64,000 nt of DNA from Acidaminobacter sp964416305 (GCA_964416305.1 CAYQDM010000006.1:70406-134405); one strand, 5' to 3'. Shown: positions 8,868-17,857, counted from the stretch's first letter. The notes: generated by a model from the sequence alone, not told the origin. Numbers and translations are program-made.

Positions 8868-9350
8868 TTAGGCACTTGTCATTGGCAAGGGGTAAAAAAC
8901 AACGTCATAATCCTTGAACTCGCCTGCCTGATAGCGAAACACGGCAGAAAACAACTCTGTCCGGTTGAACACCCAGTCGAGAAAAATCTTGTCCCCTTCC
9001 CAAAGGTTCAATTCCGGCACCTCACTCTTAGGGATCCAGGCCAGTGTCCCTTCTTCAGGGTCAATGACATCTTTCTTATCCGTACTCGCAGTATAGACAA
9101 AAGTATACCAGTCCTCGACCCCATCAAACAAGGGAAAAGTAATCATCCCACGTAGTGAATAAGTCTCAGGCTGAAGACCGGATTCTTCCCAAACTTCCCT
9201 CAACAGGCACTGCTCAGGGGATTCACCCGGCAGGAATTTGCCGCCCAAGCCGTTCCACTTCCCCAAATGGTAATCATTTTCTCTCTTGTTTCTATGAAGC
9301 ATCAGCACTGAGTCTTCATGCTCTACATAGCAAAGAACCGCCAATTTCAT
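8868..9350 (-). CDS. Nudix hydrolase (MutT / 8-oxo-dGTP diphosphatase type)
   Basis: Probably hydrolyses a nucleoside diphosphate derivative such as 8-oxo-dGTP. The Nudix box is complete: GGKFLPGESPEQCLLREVWEESG, read in two parts as GGKFLPGE and REVWEESG, with the metal-binding glutamates in REVWEES. The LHRNKRENDYHLGKWNGLGGKF lead-in matches the Gram-positive YtkD/MutT-like group. The start is the ATG at 9350 (160 aa): it has GGAG about 10 bases upstream and overlaps the stop of the upstream membrane protein by 4 bases (ATGA), indicating translational coupling. Substrate is inferred from family only. Confidence 0.88.
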   Translation of the reverse strand: MKLAVLCYVEHEDSVLMLHRNKRENDYHLGKWNGLGGKFLPGESPEQCLLREVWEESGLQPETYSLRGMITFPLFDGVEDWYTFVYTASTDKKDVIDPEEGTLAWIPKSEVPELNLWEGDKIFLDWVFNRTELFSAVFRYQAGEFKDYDVVFYPLPMTSA

Positions 9351-11230
9351 GATACAGGCTCCTTTCTGCCATAGTGCCACCAGCCGCCCATTACCACCAA
9401 AACCAAGACCAGCGTTGCCAGACTCATGGCTCTGGTAAAATCATAAGCCGCCTGCCTCAAATCCCCGCTTAGTGGATCTGAAGTCGGAACATAGACAATC
9501 CAGGACTGACCGTTCGGCTTTCTTATACCGATGGTCTCATCCAGCGCATCATGATAGAGCGCCATCCCGACAGTCTCTGCATGACTCCTCGTATTTCCCG
9601 AATCCGGCAGCACAGCCTCCAGAACCGGGATGCTTTCCAACCCTTTTAGGGTGTAATGTGCAAAGAAACCATTGATATGCGCCCCTGACGCAGCGAGCGG
9701 GACCCATGAAAACGGCTGTTCCTCTGATGATCCAGTGCCAAGGGATTGAACGACCCATACATTCAGCTTTTCAGCATCATACCCAATCAAGGTCAACCCT
9801 GATCCCGTTTCCTTAGGACCGGTCATGATATAATCCTCCACCAGGCCAAGGTCAATGCCATACTGGCTGGCAATCAATTCCCGCGTCGTTTGAGAGACGC
9901 GCATCCAATTTATGACATAATCACTGCTGCTGGCAGTGGATGGATATTTTCTGATCGACTCCGATGAAATTTCACGCAGCGACGCATAGAGCGCTTTAAC
10001 CTGTTCAGCCTTATTGCTCCTCATTTCAAGATTAAACAAGGCATTTTGTTCTTCGAGAGATTCATAGGCTTCAGCGTACTGTCCTGCCATGGCATCCGAA
10101 AATCGCTGCAGCTCTTTATCAAAGTCGAGCTGCGTCATCTGAATGTTCAACAACCCATTGATCAAAAGAATCATCATGGCGAATCCGAGGACAATAACCA
10201 CCACTATAAATCCGGCTGCCTGTCTGCGCCTCTTGACTTGCATTTCGGTCAGACTGATTTTTTCAATCACAAAGGCATGGTTTTTTCTCAGAAACATCAT
10301 AACCGCAGTAACAATAGCCAGATTGAACAGAATCAGCACATAGCCAAGTACTCTGCTGACGCGGTTCACGCTTTCCCCGGGAACCACAGGCTTCATCATG
10401 AGGATATGTCCCGCCTCAAGGGGAAGGGTATACGCTTCGTAAACCTTGTCCAGCACCATTTCAAATTTTTGATCCGGATGATCAACTATTTTCTGAAATA
10501 TGCTGATGCCGCTTCTGGCATCCGTCTGTGACATTGTGGTGCCAATCAGCGCAGGATCATAGGCATTAATTATTTTGCCGCTGTTACTCAGGAGGATGCT
10601 TTCGTAACCACGGGTCTCGTATAAGTTTTTGAGATAATCCTCCAAAGGACTTGAGCTGAGATGTGTCTCATCAGCGCTGCCCGAAATGCGTCCTCCCGTA
10701 AATAACATCCCGCCAGTCTTTTCGCTCCTGTAAAAATACACCGCATACCTCTCATCCTTATTCATGATGGGATCCGGATCTGCGACTTCCATTCTTTCAA
10801 TTTTCTTGAGCTGCCAGCTGCCTTCATGGAGGCTGAAGGCACTAGAAATTACAGATTCAGGAAGAGTTCCACTGTAAACAATTGTGCCATCTTCACTTAT
10901 GCGCCCAAACATGCCGTCAGAAAATTCAGCAATGAGCGTTTCATCCGTCTGAACATTGGTTGGCGCATTTGAAATCAGTGATATGAGCAGTTGAAACTGC
11001 TGCTCAATATAGCGGTCCCTTGCTGACTGAATTTCGGCGTCAAAGACTGAGGCGCTGCTCTGAAACTCTCCCGCCACCCAAGCGACCATGGAGGCCTGAA
11101 GGCGCATCAAATCTTCTCCAAGGCGGTCAATTTGGTCTTCTATCAGCTGATCCGTGTATATAAAAATCGCTGCCATAAAAATAAAAATGCAGATCAGAAA
11201 CAACACCACACGGCTGCGGCTGAAGAGCAT
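9347..11230 (-). CDS. membrane protein with two extracytoplasmic sensor-like regions and no output domain
   Basis: I do not recognise the family. Visible architecture: an N-terminal membrane segment (VVLFLICIFIFMAAIF), about 260 extracytoplasmic residues, two membrane segments close together (VLGYVLILFNLAIVTAVMMF and AAGFIVVVIVLGFAMMILLI) joined by a short basic loop, a second extracytoplasmic region of about 240 residues, and a C-terminal membrane segment ending in WWHYGRKEPVS. The extracytoplasmic parts look like the PDC/Cache-type sensor regions of kinases and chemoreceptors, but there is no HAMP, kinase, GGDEF or methyl-accepting domain. The start is the ATG at 11230, with GGAGG 7 bases upstream; an ATG at 11263 has none. 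It is translationally coupled to the Nudix gene, so a sensing or stress role is possible but speculative. Confidence 0.75.
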   Translation of the reverse strand: MLFSRSRVVLFLICIFIFMAAIFIYTDQLIEDQIDRLGEDLMRLQASMVAWVAGEFQSSASVFDAEIQSARDRYIEQQFQLLISLISNAPTNVQTDETLIAEFSDGMFGRISEDGTIVYSGTLPESVISSAFSLHEGSWQLKKIERMEVADPDPIMNKDERYAVYFYRSEKTGGMLFTGGRISGSADETHLSSSPLEDYLKNLYETRGYESILLSNSGKIINAYDPALIGTTMSQTDARSGISIFQKIVDHPDQKFEMVLDKVYEAYTLPLEAGHILMMKPVVPGESVNRVSRVLGYVLILFNLAIVTAVMMFLRKNHAFVIEKISLTEMQVKRRRQAAGFIVVVIVLGFAMMILLINGLLNIQMTQLDFDKELQRFSDAMAGQYAEAYESLEEQNALFNLEMRSNKAEQVKALYASLREISSESIRKYPSTASSSDYVINWMRVSQTTRELIASQYGIDLGLVEDYIMTGPKETGSGLTLIGYDAEKLNVWVVQSLGTGSSEEQPFSWVPLAASGAHINGFFAHYTLKGLESIPVLEAVLPDSGNTRSHAETVGMALYHDALDETIGIRKPNGQSWIVYVPTSDPLSGDLRQAAYDFTRAMSLATLVLVLVVMGGWWHYGRKEPVS

Positions 11231-11301
11231 GGCTCCACCTCCCGACGACTGACTTTTTTTCATTTTAACATATCAAACGGACTCTGCCTATTTACATTAG
11301 T

Positions 11302-11337
11302 AAAGCCGCTTCAGGAAACTTTGCCTGAAGCGGCTTT
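11302..11337 (-). terminator. terminator of the tig-to-engB cluster
   Basis: A 14-base perfect stem, AAAGCCGCTTCAGG (11302-11315) with CCTGAAGCGGCTTT (11324-11337), 10 bases after the engB stop. The T run on the minus strand lies at the end of the stem, so it is moderate in strength. Confidence 0.7.
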
Positions 11338-11347
11338 GCACGATTTT

Positions 11348-11986
11348 CTATTTATCTGTCTGATCCGGCTGCTGGCGCTCGAAACGAACTTCGAAACCTT
11401 TCTGCTCCAGCAATGCATTGATAAAGTCCCAGAGGTCATATTTGCCTTTTCGTGAGTCTGCCGAGGTCACGATCACAACGTCATCCTCACTCATGCCCAG
11501 TTTATCTCTGAGCGCTTTTTTCCGGACTTGCAGCTGACTGTTTTTAATTTTATCCGCTTTCGTTGCTATGACAACGCCCTTGTAGCCAAAAGTTCGAATC
11601 CACTCGTACATCAAGCGGTCGTCTTCAGAGGGATCGTGGCGTAAATCCACCAGCAGGAACACTTCCATCAGATTTGGCCGGTTGACCAGGTAAGATTCAA
11701 TAATTTTGCCCCAGCCGCTTTTTTTATCCTTGGAAACTCTGGCATAACCATAACCAGGCAAGTCGACCAGCCTCATCTTGCCATCCAGATCATAAAAATT
11801 GATGGTCTGGGTTTTCCCCGGTGTAGAAGAGGTCTTTGCCAGTCCTTTACGGTTTATCATCATATTGATGAGAGAGGATTTGCCCACGTTGGATCTTCCC
11901 GCCATTGCAATTTCAGGAAGTTCATCCTCAGGATACTGATCCCGCTTAACGGCGCTTATGATGAAACGAGAATTCTGGATTTTCAC
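11348..11986 (-). CDS. engB: ribosome biogenesis GTPase EngB (YsxC/YihA)
   Basis: A TRAFAC-class GTPase needed for late 50S subunit assembly. All G motifs are readable: G1 GRSNVGKSSLIN near residue 31, G2 around TPGKTQTINFY, G3 DLPGYG, G4 TKADK, and a G5-like TSADS. The 212-residue length is usual. Its ATG overlaps the lon stop by 4 bases, the classic lon-engB arrangement of Bacillus and clostridia, so expression follows lon. A hairpin terminator lies right behind it. Confidence 0.96.
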   Translation of the reverse strand: MKIQNSRFIISAVKRDQYPEDELPEIAMAGRSNVGKSSLINMMINRKGLAKTSSTPGKTQTINFYDLDGKMRLVDLPGYGYARVSKDKKSGWGKIIESYLVNRPNLMEVFLLVDLRHDPSEDDRLMYEWIRTFGYKGVVIATKADKIKNSQLQVRKKALRDKLGMSEDDVVIVTSADSRKGKYDLWDFINALLEQKGFEVRFERQQPDQTDK

Positions 11987-14313
11987 TTTGCAGCCTCCTT
12001 TACGAGTGCATGCTCAAGAACTTCATCCATGGATTCAACAGGGATAAATTTCATTTTACTGCGTACCGTTGACGGAATCTCTTCAAGGTCCTTAACGTTC
12101 TCTTTCGGGAACAGGACCGTTTTTACCCCGGCACGGCTTGCCGCAAGAGATTTTTCCTTAAGGCCGCCAATAGGCAGCACGCGTCCGCGCAGTGTAATTT
12201 CGCCGGTCATGGCGAGATCATGGCGCACAGGGATGCCTGTTATGGCTGACAGCACTGCGGTGGCCATTGTAATGCCTGCAGACGGACCGTCTTTTGGGAT
12301 TGCGCCTTCAGGAATATGAATATGAATGTCCATTTTTTCATGGAAGTCATCTGCAATTTCGTATTTCTCAGAAATCGACCTGAGATAGCTAAGACCTGCT
12401 CTTGCGGATTCCTTCATGACATCACCCATTTGTCCGGTGAGGACGAGGTTGCCCTTGCCTTTCATGATTGAAACCTCAATGGAGAGCGTGTCCCCTCCCA
12501 CAGGTGTCCAGGCGAGACCTGTGGCAATTCCTACCTGATTCTCATTTTGAATCTCATCATAGTGGTATTTCTTGACCCCAAGGGACTTGTCCAGATTGCT
12601 GCGATTCACTTTGACCACCGTGACCTTGTCTTCGACAATTCTCGTCGCGACTTTGCGGCAGACAGTCGCGATCTGACGCTCGAGTTCACGCACGCCGGAT
12701 TCACGGGTGTAATAACTGATGATCGCACTCAGTGTATCATCACTCAAAGTGAGGTTGTCCTCTGTCAGCCCATGGGCTTTAAGCTGTTTTGGCACCAAAT
12801 ATTTTTTTGCGATATTCAACTTTTCGAATTCGGTATATCCGGATACCTCGATAATTTCCATCCTGTCCAGAAGCGGTCTTGGTATAGTCCCAAGCGAGTT
12901 CGCTGTAGTTATAAACATGACGCTGGATAAATCAAAAGGCACTTCGAGATAGTGATCCGTAAAGTCTTTGTTTTGCTCCGGATCCAGCACTTCAAGCAAT
13001 GCAGATGCCGGATCACCTCTGAAGTCCGAGGTCAATTTGTCAATCTCGTCGAAGAGGAAAACCGGATTTTTTGTGCCCGCTTCTTTAATGCCATTGATAA
13101 TTCGACCTGGAATTGCGCCAATATAGGTCCTTCTGTGTCCCCTGATCTCAGCTTCGTCCCGAACACCGCCAAGCGACATCCTAACAAACTTTCTGTTCAG
13201 GGATCTCGCTATGGATTTGGCAATAGAGGTTTTGCCGACGCCCGGAGGTCCAACAAGACAAATAATTGGTCCCTTAAGACTCTTGGTGAGTTCGCGGATG
13301 GCCAAATATTCGAGCACACGTTCTTTGACACTCTTAAGGCCATAATGGTCTTCATCCAATATGGTACGCGCTTTGGAAATATCAAGAGTATCTTTGGTCT
13401 TTTTATTCCAAGGCAAGTCCAGAATCCAATTCACATAACTGCGGACTACCGTGCTTTCTGCTGAAGCGGGAGACATTCTTGAAAGCCGCTCAATTTCTTT
13501 GGACACTTTGTCCGCAATTTTCTTATCCAGTTTAAGTTTATCTAATTTCTTGTAAAGCTCTTCAATTTCATCATCCGGATCAAAATCCTCACCGAGCTCT
13601 TCGCGAATGGCTTTCATCTGCTCCCGGAGATAGTATTCCTTTTGCATTTTATTGATTTGCTTTCTGACTTTCTCATTGATCTGCTTTTCAACTTCCATAA
13701 TTTCAATTTCGCTTAGAAGAATGGAATAAATCGCAGTCAATCTTTTCTTGGGCTCTACAGCTTCCAGAATTTCCTGCTTTTGTTCTGTCTTAAGGACCAT
13801 ATTGGACGCTAAAACGTCAGCAAATCGACCCGGCTCTTCTATCGTAGTCATGGACAGCATCACTTCAGGCGAAACGCGGTTGCTGACAGCAATGTATTTT
13901 TCAAATGCAGTCAAGCAGGAGCGCATTAAGGCCTCTGTTTCTCTGTCGCGGCTGATATCCTCTTCTATCTTAAGAATCCGTGCTTTGAAGTAAGGCTCCT
14001 CAAAAATAATGGCTTCAACCTTACCCCTGCTGACGCCTTCAACCAGAACGCGAATAGCGTCTCCGGGGAGTTTCAGCATTTGTTTGATTTTGCATATGGT
14101 GCCAATCTCATAGAAATCTTCCGTTGAAGGCAGATCAACATCAATATCTCGCTGCGTTGTCAGGAAAATCTTCTGATCATAAATCATGGCCTCTTCAAGT
14201 GCCTTGATTGACTTCTCTCGACCAACATCGAAATGAAGCACCATATAAGGAAATACCGATAATCCGCGAAGAGGAATCAACGGCATTGACATAATCTTGT
14301 CGTTCGTTTCCAT
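11983..14313 (-). CDS. lon: ATP-dependent Lon protease (LonA)
   Basis: A cytoplasmic hexameric protease that degrades misfolded and regulatory proteins. The N-terminal LON substrate domain spans about residues 10-200 (PLIPLRGLSVFPYMVLHFDVGREKS), followed by a coiled-coil linker, an AAA+ module with Walker A GPPGVGKT and Walker B FLFDEIDK, and the C-terminal serine protease domain with the catalytic motif GPSAGITMA (Ser) and its Lys further on in GGLKEKSLAA. The length of 776 residues is standard for LonA. AAAGGAGAG precedes the start. The upstream region has a sigma-A promoter overlapped by a CIRCE operator, so HrcA repression and heat induction are likely. engB follows with a 4-base overlap. 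Confidence 0.97.
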   Translation of the reverse strand: METNDKIMSMPLIPLRGLSVFPYMVLHFDVGREKSIKALEEAMIYDQKIFLTTQRDIDVDLPSTEDFYEIGTICKIKQMLKLPGDAIRVLVEGVSRGKVEAIIFEEPYFKARILKIEEDISRDRETEALMRSCLTAFEKYIAVSNRVSPEVMLSMTTIEEPGRFADVLASNMVLKTEQKQEILEAVEPKKRLTAIYSILLSEIEIMEVEKQINEKVRKQINKMQKEYYLREQMKAIREELGEDFDPDDEIEELYKKLDKLKLDKKIADKVSKEIERLSRMSPASAESTVVRSYVNWILDLPWNKKTKDTLDISKARTILDEDHYGLKSVKERVLEYLAIRELTKSLKGPIICLVGPPGVGKTSIAKSIARSLNRKFVRMSLGGVRDEAEIRGHRRTYIGAIPGRIINGIKEAGTKNPVFLFDEIDKLTSDFRGDPASALLEVLDPEQNKDFTDHYLEVPFDLSSVMFITTANSLGTIPRPLLDRMEIIEVSGYTEFEKLNIAKKYLVPKQLKAHGLTEDNLTLSDDTLSAIISYYTRESGVRELERQIATVCRKVATRIVEDKVTVVKVNRSNLDKSLGVKKYHYDEIQNENQVGIATGLAWTPVGGDTLSIEVSIMKGKGNLVLTGQMGDVMKESARAGLSYLRSISEKYEIADDFHEKMDIHIHIPEGAIPKDGPSAGITMATAVLSAITGIPVRHDLAMTGEITLRGRVLPIGGLKEKSLAASRAGVKTVLFPKENVKDLEEIPSTVRSKMKFIPVESMDEVLEHALVKEAAK

Positions 14314-14352
14314 GGTGTTCTCTCCTTTCCACCCATTTTAAGGGTTATTCAA

Positions 14353-14381
14353 ATTATACCAAAGGAATTATCACTCATCAA
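14353..14381 (-). promoter_or_regulatory. sigma-A promoter of lon
   Basis: Read on the minus strand: -35 TTGATG (14381-14376), a 17-base spacer, and -10 TATAAT (14358-14353) with an extended TGG just upstream. The start of transcription would be near 14346, about 33 bases ahead of the lon ATG. Confidence 0.8.
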
Positions 14382-14394
14382 GCAAGAGTGCTAA
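14368..14394 (-). promoter_or_regulatory. CIRCE operator (HrcA site) over the lon promoter
   Basis: On the minus strand TTAGCACTC, a 9-base spacer, then GAGTGATAA. The CIRCE consensus is TTAGCACTC-N9-GAGTGCTAA, so the left arm is perfect and the right arm differs at one base. The site covers the -35 box and most of the spacer of the lon promoter, the expected position for a repressor. Confidence 0.85.
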
Positions 14395-14445
14395 CAAATC
14401 GAAAAAAGTTTTTACTGTTCTCGAAACGCTGTGCTGAACTTTCGG

Positions 14446-14484
14446 AAAAATAAAAGCGAGCCAATAGGTTCCTCTGACTCGCTT
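14446..14484 (-). terminator. clpX intrinsic terminator
   Basis: On the minus strand AAGCGAGTCA (14484-14475) pairs with TGGCTCGCTT (14463-14454) with one wobble pair, followed by TTATTTTT. It separates clpX from the lon promoter. Confidence 0.75.
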
Positions 14485-14500
14485 AAATGTATTCATTTAA

Positions 14501-15778
14501 TCAGGAGACGCTTTGTCTGTCTTGGGAGGGTTTCTTTTCAGAAGTTCCGTCCTTCAGCAGCATCACCGGCATCTTCTTATCGACAATAGATTCACGCGTG
14601 ATCCTTACTGAGACGATATCATCTCTGCTCGGAATTTCATACATGATATCCAGCATGGCGTTTTCCAGAATACTTCTAAGCCCGCGGGCGCCGGTTTTTC
14701 TTTCAATAGCCATGTGTGCCACAGCCTTCAGCGCTTCTTCATCAAAGCTGATATCGACGTTGTCGAGTTCAAACAGCTTTTGGTATTGCTTGATCAAAGC
14801 GTTTTTTGGCTCTTTCAAAATCCTGAGCAGGGTTGCCTCATCCAGTTCGTGCAGAGAGACTACTACCGGAACACGTCCGATAAATTCGGGAATCAGGCCG
14901 AATTTAAGCAAGTCCTCTGTTTCGAGCTTTTCGAGAAGCGCGCCAATTTCCTTGTCTTCTTTGCTGATGATCTGAGCTCCAAAGCCCAGCGTCTTTGTGC
15001 CGGTTCGGCGTTCGATGATCTTTTCGAGGCCGTCAAAAGCACCGCCGCATATAAAGAGGATATTGGTCGTGTCGATCTGAATGAATTCCTGGTGCGGATG
15101 CTTGCGCCCTCCTTGCGGAGGCACATTGGCAACCGTTCCTTCAATGATCTTCAGAAGCGCCTGCTGGACACCTTCACCCGAGACATCCCTTGTGATGGAC
15201 GGATTGTCCGATCGCCTCGAGATTTTGTCGATCTCATCAATGTAGATAATGCCCTTTTGAGCGCGTTCAATGTCAAAGTCCGCTGCCTGAATCAGCTTCA
15301 ACAGGATATTTTCCACGTCTTCGCCAACATATCCGGCTTCTGTCAGCGCAGTTGCATCTGCCATAGCAAAAGGTACATTGATGATCTTTGCCAAGGTCTG
15401 CGCCAACAGCGTCTTTCCTGACCCGGTCGGTCCCAGCATCAGAATATTGCTCTTCTGAAGCTCTACATCCGCCTTGCCGGTCACCCCGCGTCTGACACGC
15501 TTATAATGGTTGTACACAGCGACAGACAACACACGTTTAGCGCGTTCCTGGCCAATAACGTACTCATTCAGCGTCTTCGCAATGGCATCCGGTTTTGGTA
15601 GATCCTCGAGTTCAAGATCCTCGACGTCATCCATTTCATCCGAAATGATTTCATTGCAGAGTGTAATGCATTCGTCACAAATATAGACATTTGGTCCCGC
15701 GATCAGTCTTTTGACCTGGTCCTGCGTCTTACCGCAAAACGAACACTGCAGCTGAGTTTTATTTTCATATTTCGTCAT
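14501..15778 (-). CDS. clpX: ClpX, ATPase subunit of ClpXP
   Basis: The AAA+ unfoldase that feeds substrates to ClpP. The N-terminal zinc-binding domain shows CSFCGKTQDQVKRLIAGP and CDECITLC (four cysteines). The AAA+ core has Walker A GPTGSGKTLLAQ, Walker B IIYIDEIDKI, and the RGLRSI sensor-2 arginine region. The ClpP-docking IGF-type loop lies in the usual place as FGAQI/LIPEFIGR-containing sequence, although I cannot assign the exact tripeptide. The length of 425 residues is normal. It follows clpP by 15 bases and ends in a terminator, so tig-clpP-clpX forms one unit and lon starts its own. Confidence 0.97.
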   Translation of the reverse strand: MTKYENKTQLQCSFCGKTQDQVKRLIAGPNVYICDECITLCNEIISDEMDDVEDLELEDLPKPDAIAKTLNEYVIGQERAKRVLSVAVYNHYKRVRRGVTGKADVELQKSNILMLGPTGSGKTLLAQTLAKIINVPFAMADATALTEAGYVGEDVENILLKLIQAADFDIERAQKGIIYIDEIDKISRRSDNPSITRDVSGEGVQQALLKIIEGTVANVPPQGGRKHPHQEFIQIDTTNILFICGGAFDGLEKIIERRTGTKTLGFGAQIISKEDKEIGALLEKLETEDLLKFGLIPEFIGRVPVVVSLHELDEATLLRILKEPKNALIKQYQKLFELDNVDISFDEEALKAVAHMAIERKTGARGLRSILENAMLDIMYEIPSRDDIVSVRITRESIVDKKMPVMLLKDGTSEKKPSQDRQSVS

Positions 15779-15793
15779 GTCAAACCTCTTTCT

Positions 15794-16378
15794 TTACACC
15801 CTGGAAACCAGAATGCGATCAATCAGGCCATAATTCACAGCTTCTTCCGAAGACATGAAATTATCCCTGTCCGTGTCGCGTTCAATAACCTCCAAAGGCT
15901 GCCCCGTCCTCTCGGACAAGATCTTGTTGATCTGCTCCCTGATTTTCAGTATGCGTTCAGCGTGGATCTTAATGTCCGAAGCTTGACCGCGAAAGCCGCC
16001 GAGCGGCTGGTGGATCATAATTTCTGCGTTCGGCAGAGCAAAACGCTTGTTCTTGGCGCCGGATGCCAGCAAAAATGCGCCCATGCTGGCAGCCATACCA
16101 ATACAGATCGTTGACACATCCGGCTTGATGTAGTTCATGGTGTCGAAAATGGCCATGCCGGCCGTAATGCTGCCACCAGGACTGTTGATGTACAAATGGA
16201 TGTCCTTGTCGGGGTCATCCGCTTCCAAAAACAGCAGCTGAGCCACGACAAGGTTGGCCGTCAGATCCGTAATCTCCTCGCTGATGAAGACGATGCGATC
16301 TTTTAATAGTCTCGAATAAATGTCATAGGACCGTTCACCGCGATTGGTTTGTTCGACGACGATAGGCACCAAGCTCAT
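15794..16378 (-). CDS. clpP: ClpP, proteolytic subunit of the Clp protease
   Basis: A tetradecameric serine protease working with ClpX. The catalytic Ser is in GMAASMGAFLLASGA, the His in IMIHQPLGG, and the Asp in the ERDTDRDNFMS segment. The length of 194 residues from the ATG at 16378 is standard. That start has GGAGG about 7 bases upstream, whereas an in-frame ATG at 16402 would lie inside the tig stop region without a ribosome site. It lies 13 bases after tig and 15 before clpX. Confidence 0.97.
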   Translation of the reverse strand: MSLVPIVVEQTNRGERSYDIYSRLLKDRIVFISEEITDLTANLVVAQLLFLEADDPDKDIHLYINSPGGSITAGMAIFDTMNYIKPDVSTICIGMAASMGAFLLASGAKNKRFALPNAEIMIHQPLGGFRGQASDIKIHAERILKIREQINKILSERTGQPLEVIERDTDRDNFMSSEEAVNYGLIDRILVSRV

Positions 16379-16391
16379 AAGCGCACCTCCG

Positions 16392-17681
16392 TTATTCTGC
16401 AAAGTTGGCTTGTTCGACGAGGAAATCCACCGTTTTCTTAGTCACGAGATTGTTCTTCAGATACTCGTAATTATCAGAAGCAAATACTTTCTTAACGTTT
16501 TCAACATCTGTACCCTGACGCTCAGCTATGCGGACAAATTCATTCTCAAGATCTTCGTCCGTCACTGCGATAGCTTCTTTCTTGGAAATTTCTTCAATAG
16601 CAAGGGTCGTTCTGACTCTTGCCAGCGCATCTGTACGCATCTGCTCTTTGAGATCTTCGAGCTTGCTGCCTGTAAACTTCATGTATCCGTCGAGATCCAG
16701 TCCTTGATAACGCAGCTGGCTGTCAAAATCGCGGATCATATAATCGATTTCATTTTCGACCATGGCGTCCGGAATATCCGCTTCAAGTTTTGCAACGACA
16801 GCGTCGATAACGCTGTCACGAAGCGCCATTTCGTTTTGCTTTACAGCCGTCTCGGTGAGTTTGGCTTTCAGGTCTGCCCTTAATTCTTCAAGAGTATCAA
16901 ATTCTGAGGCGTCTTTCGCGAGCTCGTCATCCACCGCAGGAAGTTCCTTCACGCGAATGCCATGAACATCCACTGCAAAGACTGCTTCTTTTCCTGCAAG
17001 GTCTTCCGCATGGTAAGTTTCAGGGAAGTTGACTTTGACTTCCACATGGTCGCCAAGGTTGACGCCAATGAGCTGCTCCTCAAAACCCGGAATAAATTGT
17101 CCGGATCCGATTACAAGCTGCTGGCCCTGGGCTGTGCCGCCTTCGAAGGCAATACCGTCAATGGTGCCGGCATAGTCAAGCGTCAAAGTATCGCCATCCT
17201 GAACCGGGCGATCTTCGATAGAAACAAGACGTGCATTCATCTCTCTGATCTTTTCAATCTCCTGGTCAACATCTTCTTCTGAAACTAATGTCTCGATCTT
17301 TTTAACGTCGACACCTTTGTAATTTTCAATTGTGACTTCAGGTTTCACAACGACGACAGCCTCAATGACCAAGCCGGTTTCTTTGCTTATTTCTTTGACA
17401 TCAATGTCAGGCTGTGCAACCGGATCCAGCGCCAAACCCTCAACTGCTTCACTGTATGCGCCTGGAAGCAGGTCATTAATTGCGTCTTCAAAGAAAACGC
17501 CTTCGCCAAACTGCTTTTCAATGATGCTTCTCGGCACTTTGCCTTTTCTGAAACCTGGAATTGCATAACGACCTTTAGTGCTGCTGTAAACGTTTTGAAT
17601 TGCTTTTTCGAATGCTTCCGCGGAAACCGTCATTTGTACCGTGACGTTATTTCCCTCTTTTTTGATCATTTCAAATGCCAT
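16392..17681 (-). CDS. tig: trigger factor, ribosome-associated chaperone and PPIase
   Basis: Binds nascent chains at the ribosome exit tunnel. The N-terminal ribosome-binding signature is visible as GFRKGKVPRSIIEKQFG near residues 43-59, the FKBP-type PPIase domain around residues 150-240 (DGDTLTLDYAGTIDG, FIPGFEEQLIG), and a helical C-terminal chaperone domain follows. The length of 429 residues is usual. AGGAGG precedes the start. It is the first gene of the tig-clpP-clpX unit, with a promoter about 150 bases upstream and a hairpin with a short U tract in the 5' leader. Confidence 0.97.
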   Translation of the reverse strand: MAFEMIKKEGNNVTVQMTVSAEAFEKAIQNVYSSTKGRYAIPGFRKGKVPRSIIEKQFGEGVFFEDAINDLLPGAYSEAVEGLALDPVAQPDIDVKEISKETGLVIEAVVVVKPEVTIENYKGVDVKKIETLVSEEDVDQEIEKIREMNARLVSIEDRPVQDGDTLTLDYAGTIDGIAFEGGTAQGQQLVIGSGQFIPGFEEQLIGVNLGDHVEVKVNFPETYHAEDLAGKEAVFAVDVHGIRVKELPAVDDELAKDASEFDTLEELRADLKAKLTETAVKQNEMALRDSVIDAVVAKLEADIPDAMVENEIDYMIRDFDSQLRYQGLDLDGYMKFTGSKLEDLKEQMRTDALARVRTTLAIEEISKKEAIAVTDEDLENEFVRIAERQGTDVENVKKVFASDNYEYLKNNLVTKKTVDFLVEQANFAE

Positions 17682-17733
17682 TTGAATCCTCCTAAAAATG
17701 TGATGATTTGGCTTGTTCTACGAGCCATGATTG

Positions 17734-17759
17734 AAAAGCCAATGGACTTCTCCATTGGC
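17734..17759 (-). terminator. hairpin with T tract in the tig leader
   Basis: On the minus strand GCCAATGG (17759-17752), a 6-base loop, CCATTGGC (17745-17738), then TTTT. It lies between the predicted tig promoter and the tig start, so it is either a weak attenuator or a structural element of the leader. Confidence 0.5.
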
Positions 17760-17828
17760 GGGATCGTACGTCATCTTTAGCGTGTCATGTCTTGATTATC
17801 CTGCATCACGACGTCATAGTCACAGAAT

Positions 17829-17857
17829 ATCTTACCTCATTCCCTACTATAAGTAAA
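17829..17857 (-). promoter_or_regulatory. candidate sigma-A promoter of tig-clpP-clpX
   Basis: Minus strand: -35 TTTACT (17857-17852), a 17-base spacer, and -10 TAAGAT (17834-17829). No CIRCE or other operator was recognised around it. The rest of 17682-18015 holds only A/T-rich sequence and the ribosome site CCGGAGG of the helicase gene. Confidence 0.55.

Noticed and set aside
14714..15421. 235-codon open frame opposite clpX
   Set aside because: It is the complement of a highly conserved gene, with no family resemblance, ribosome site or promoter; similar long shadows occur opposite lon and tig.
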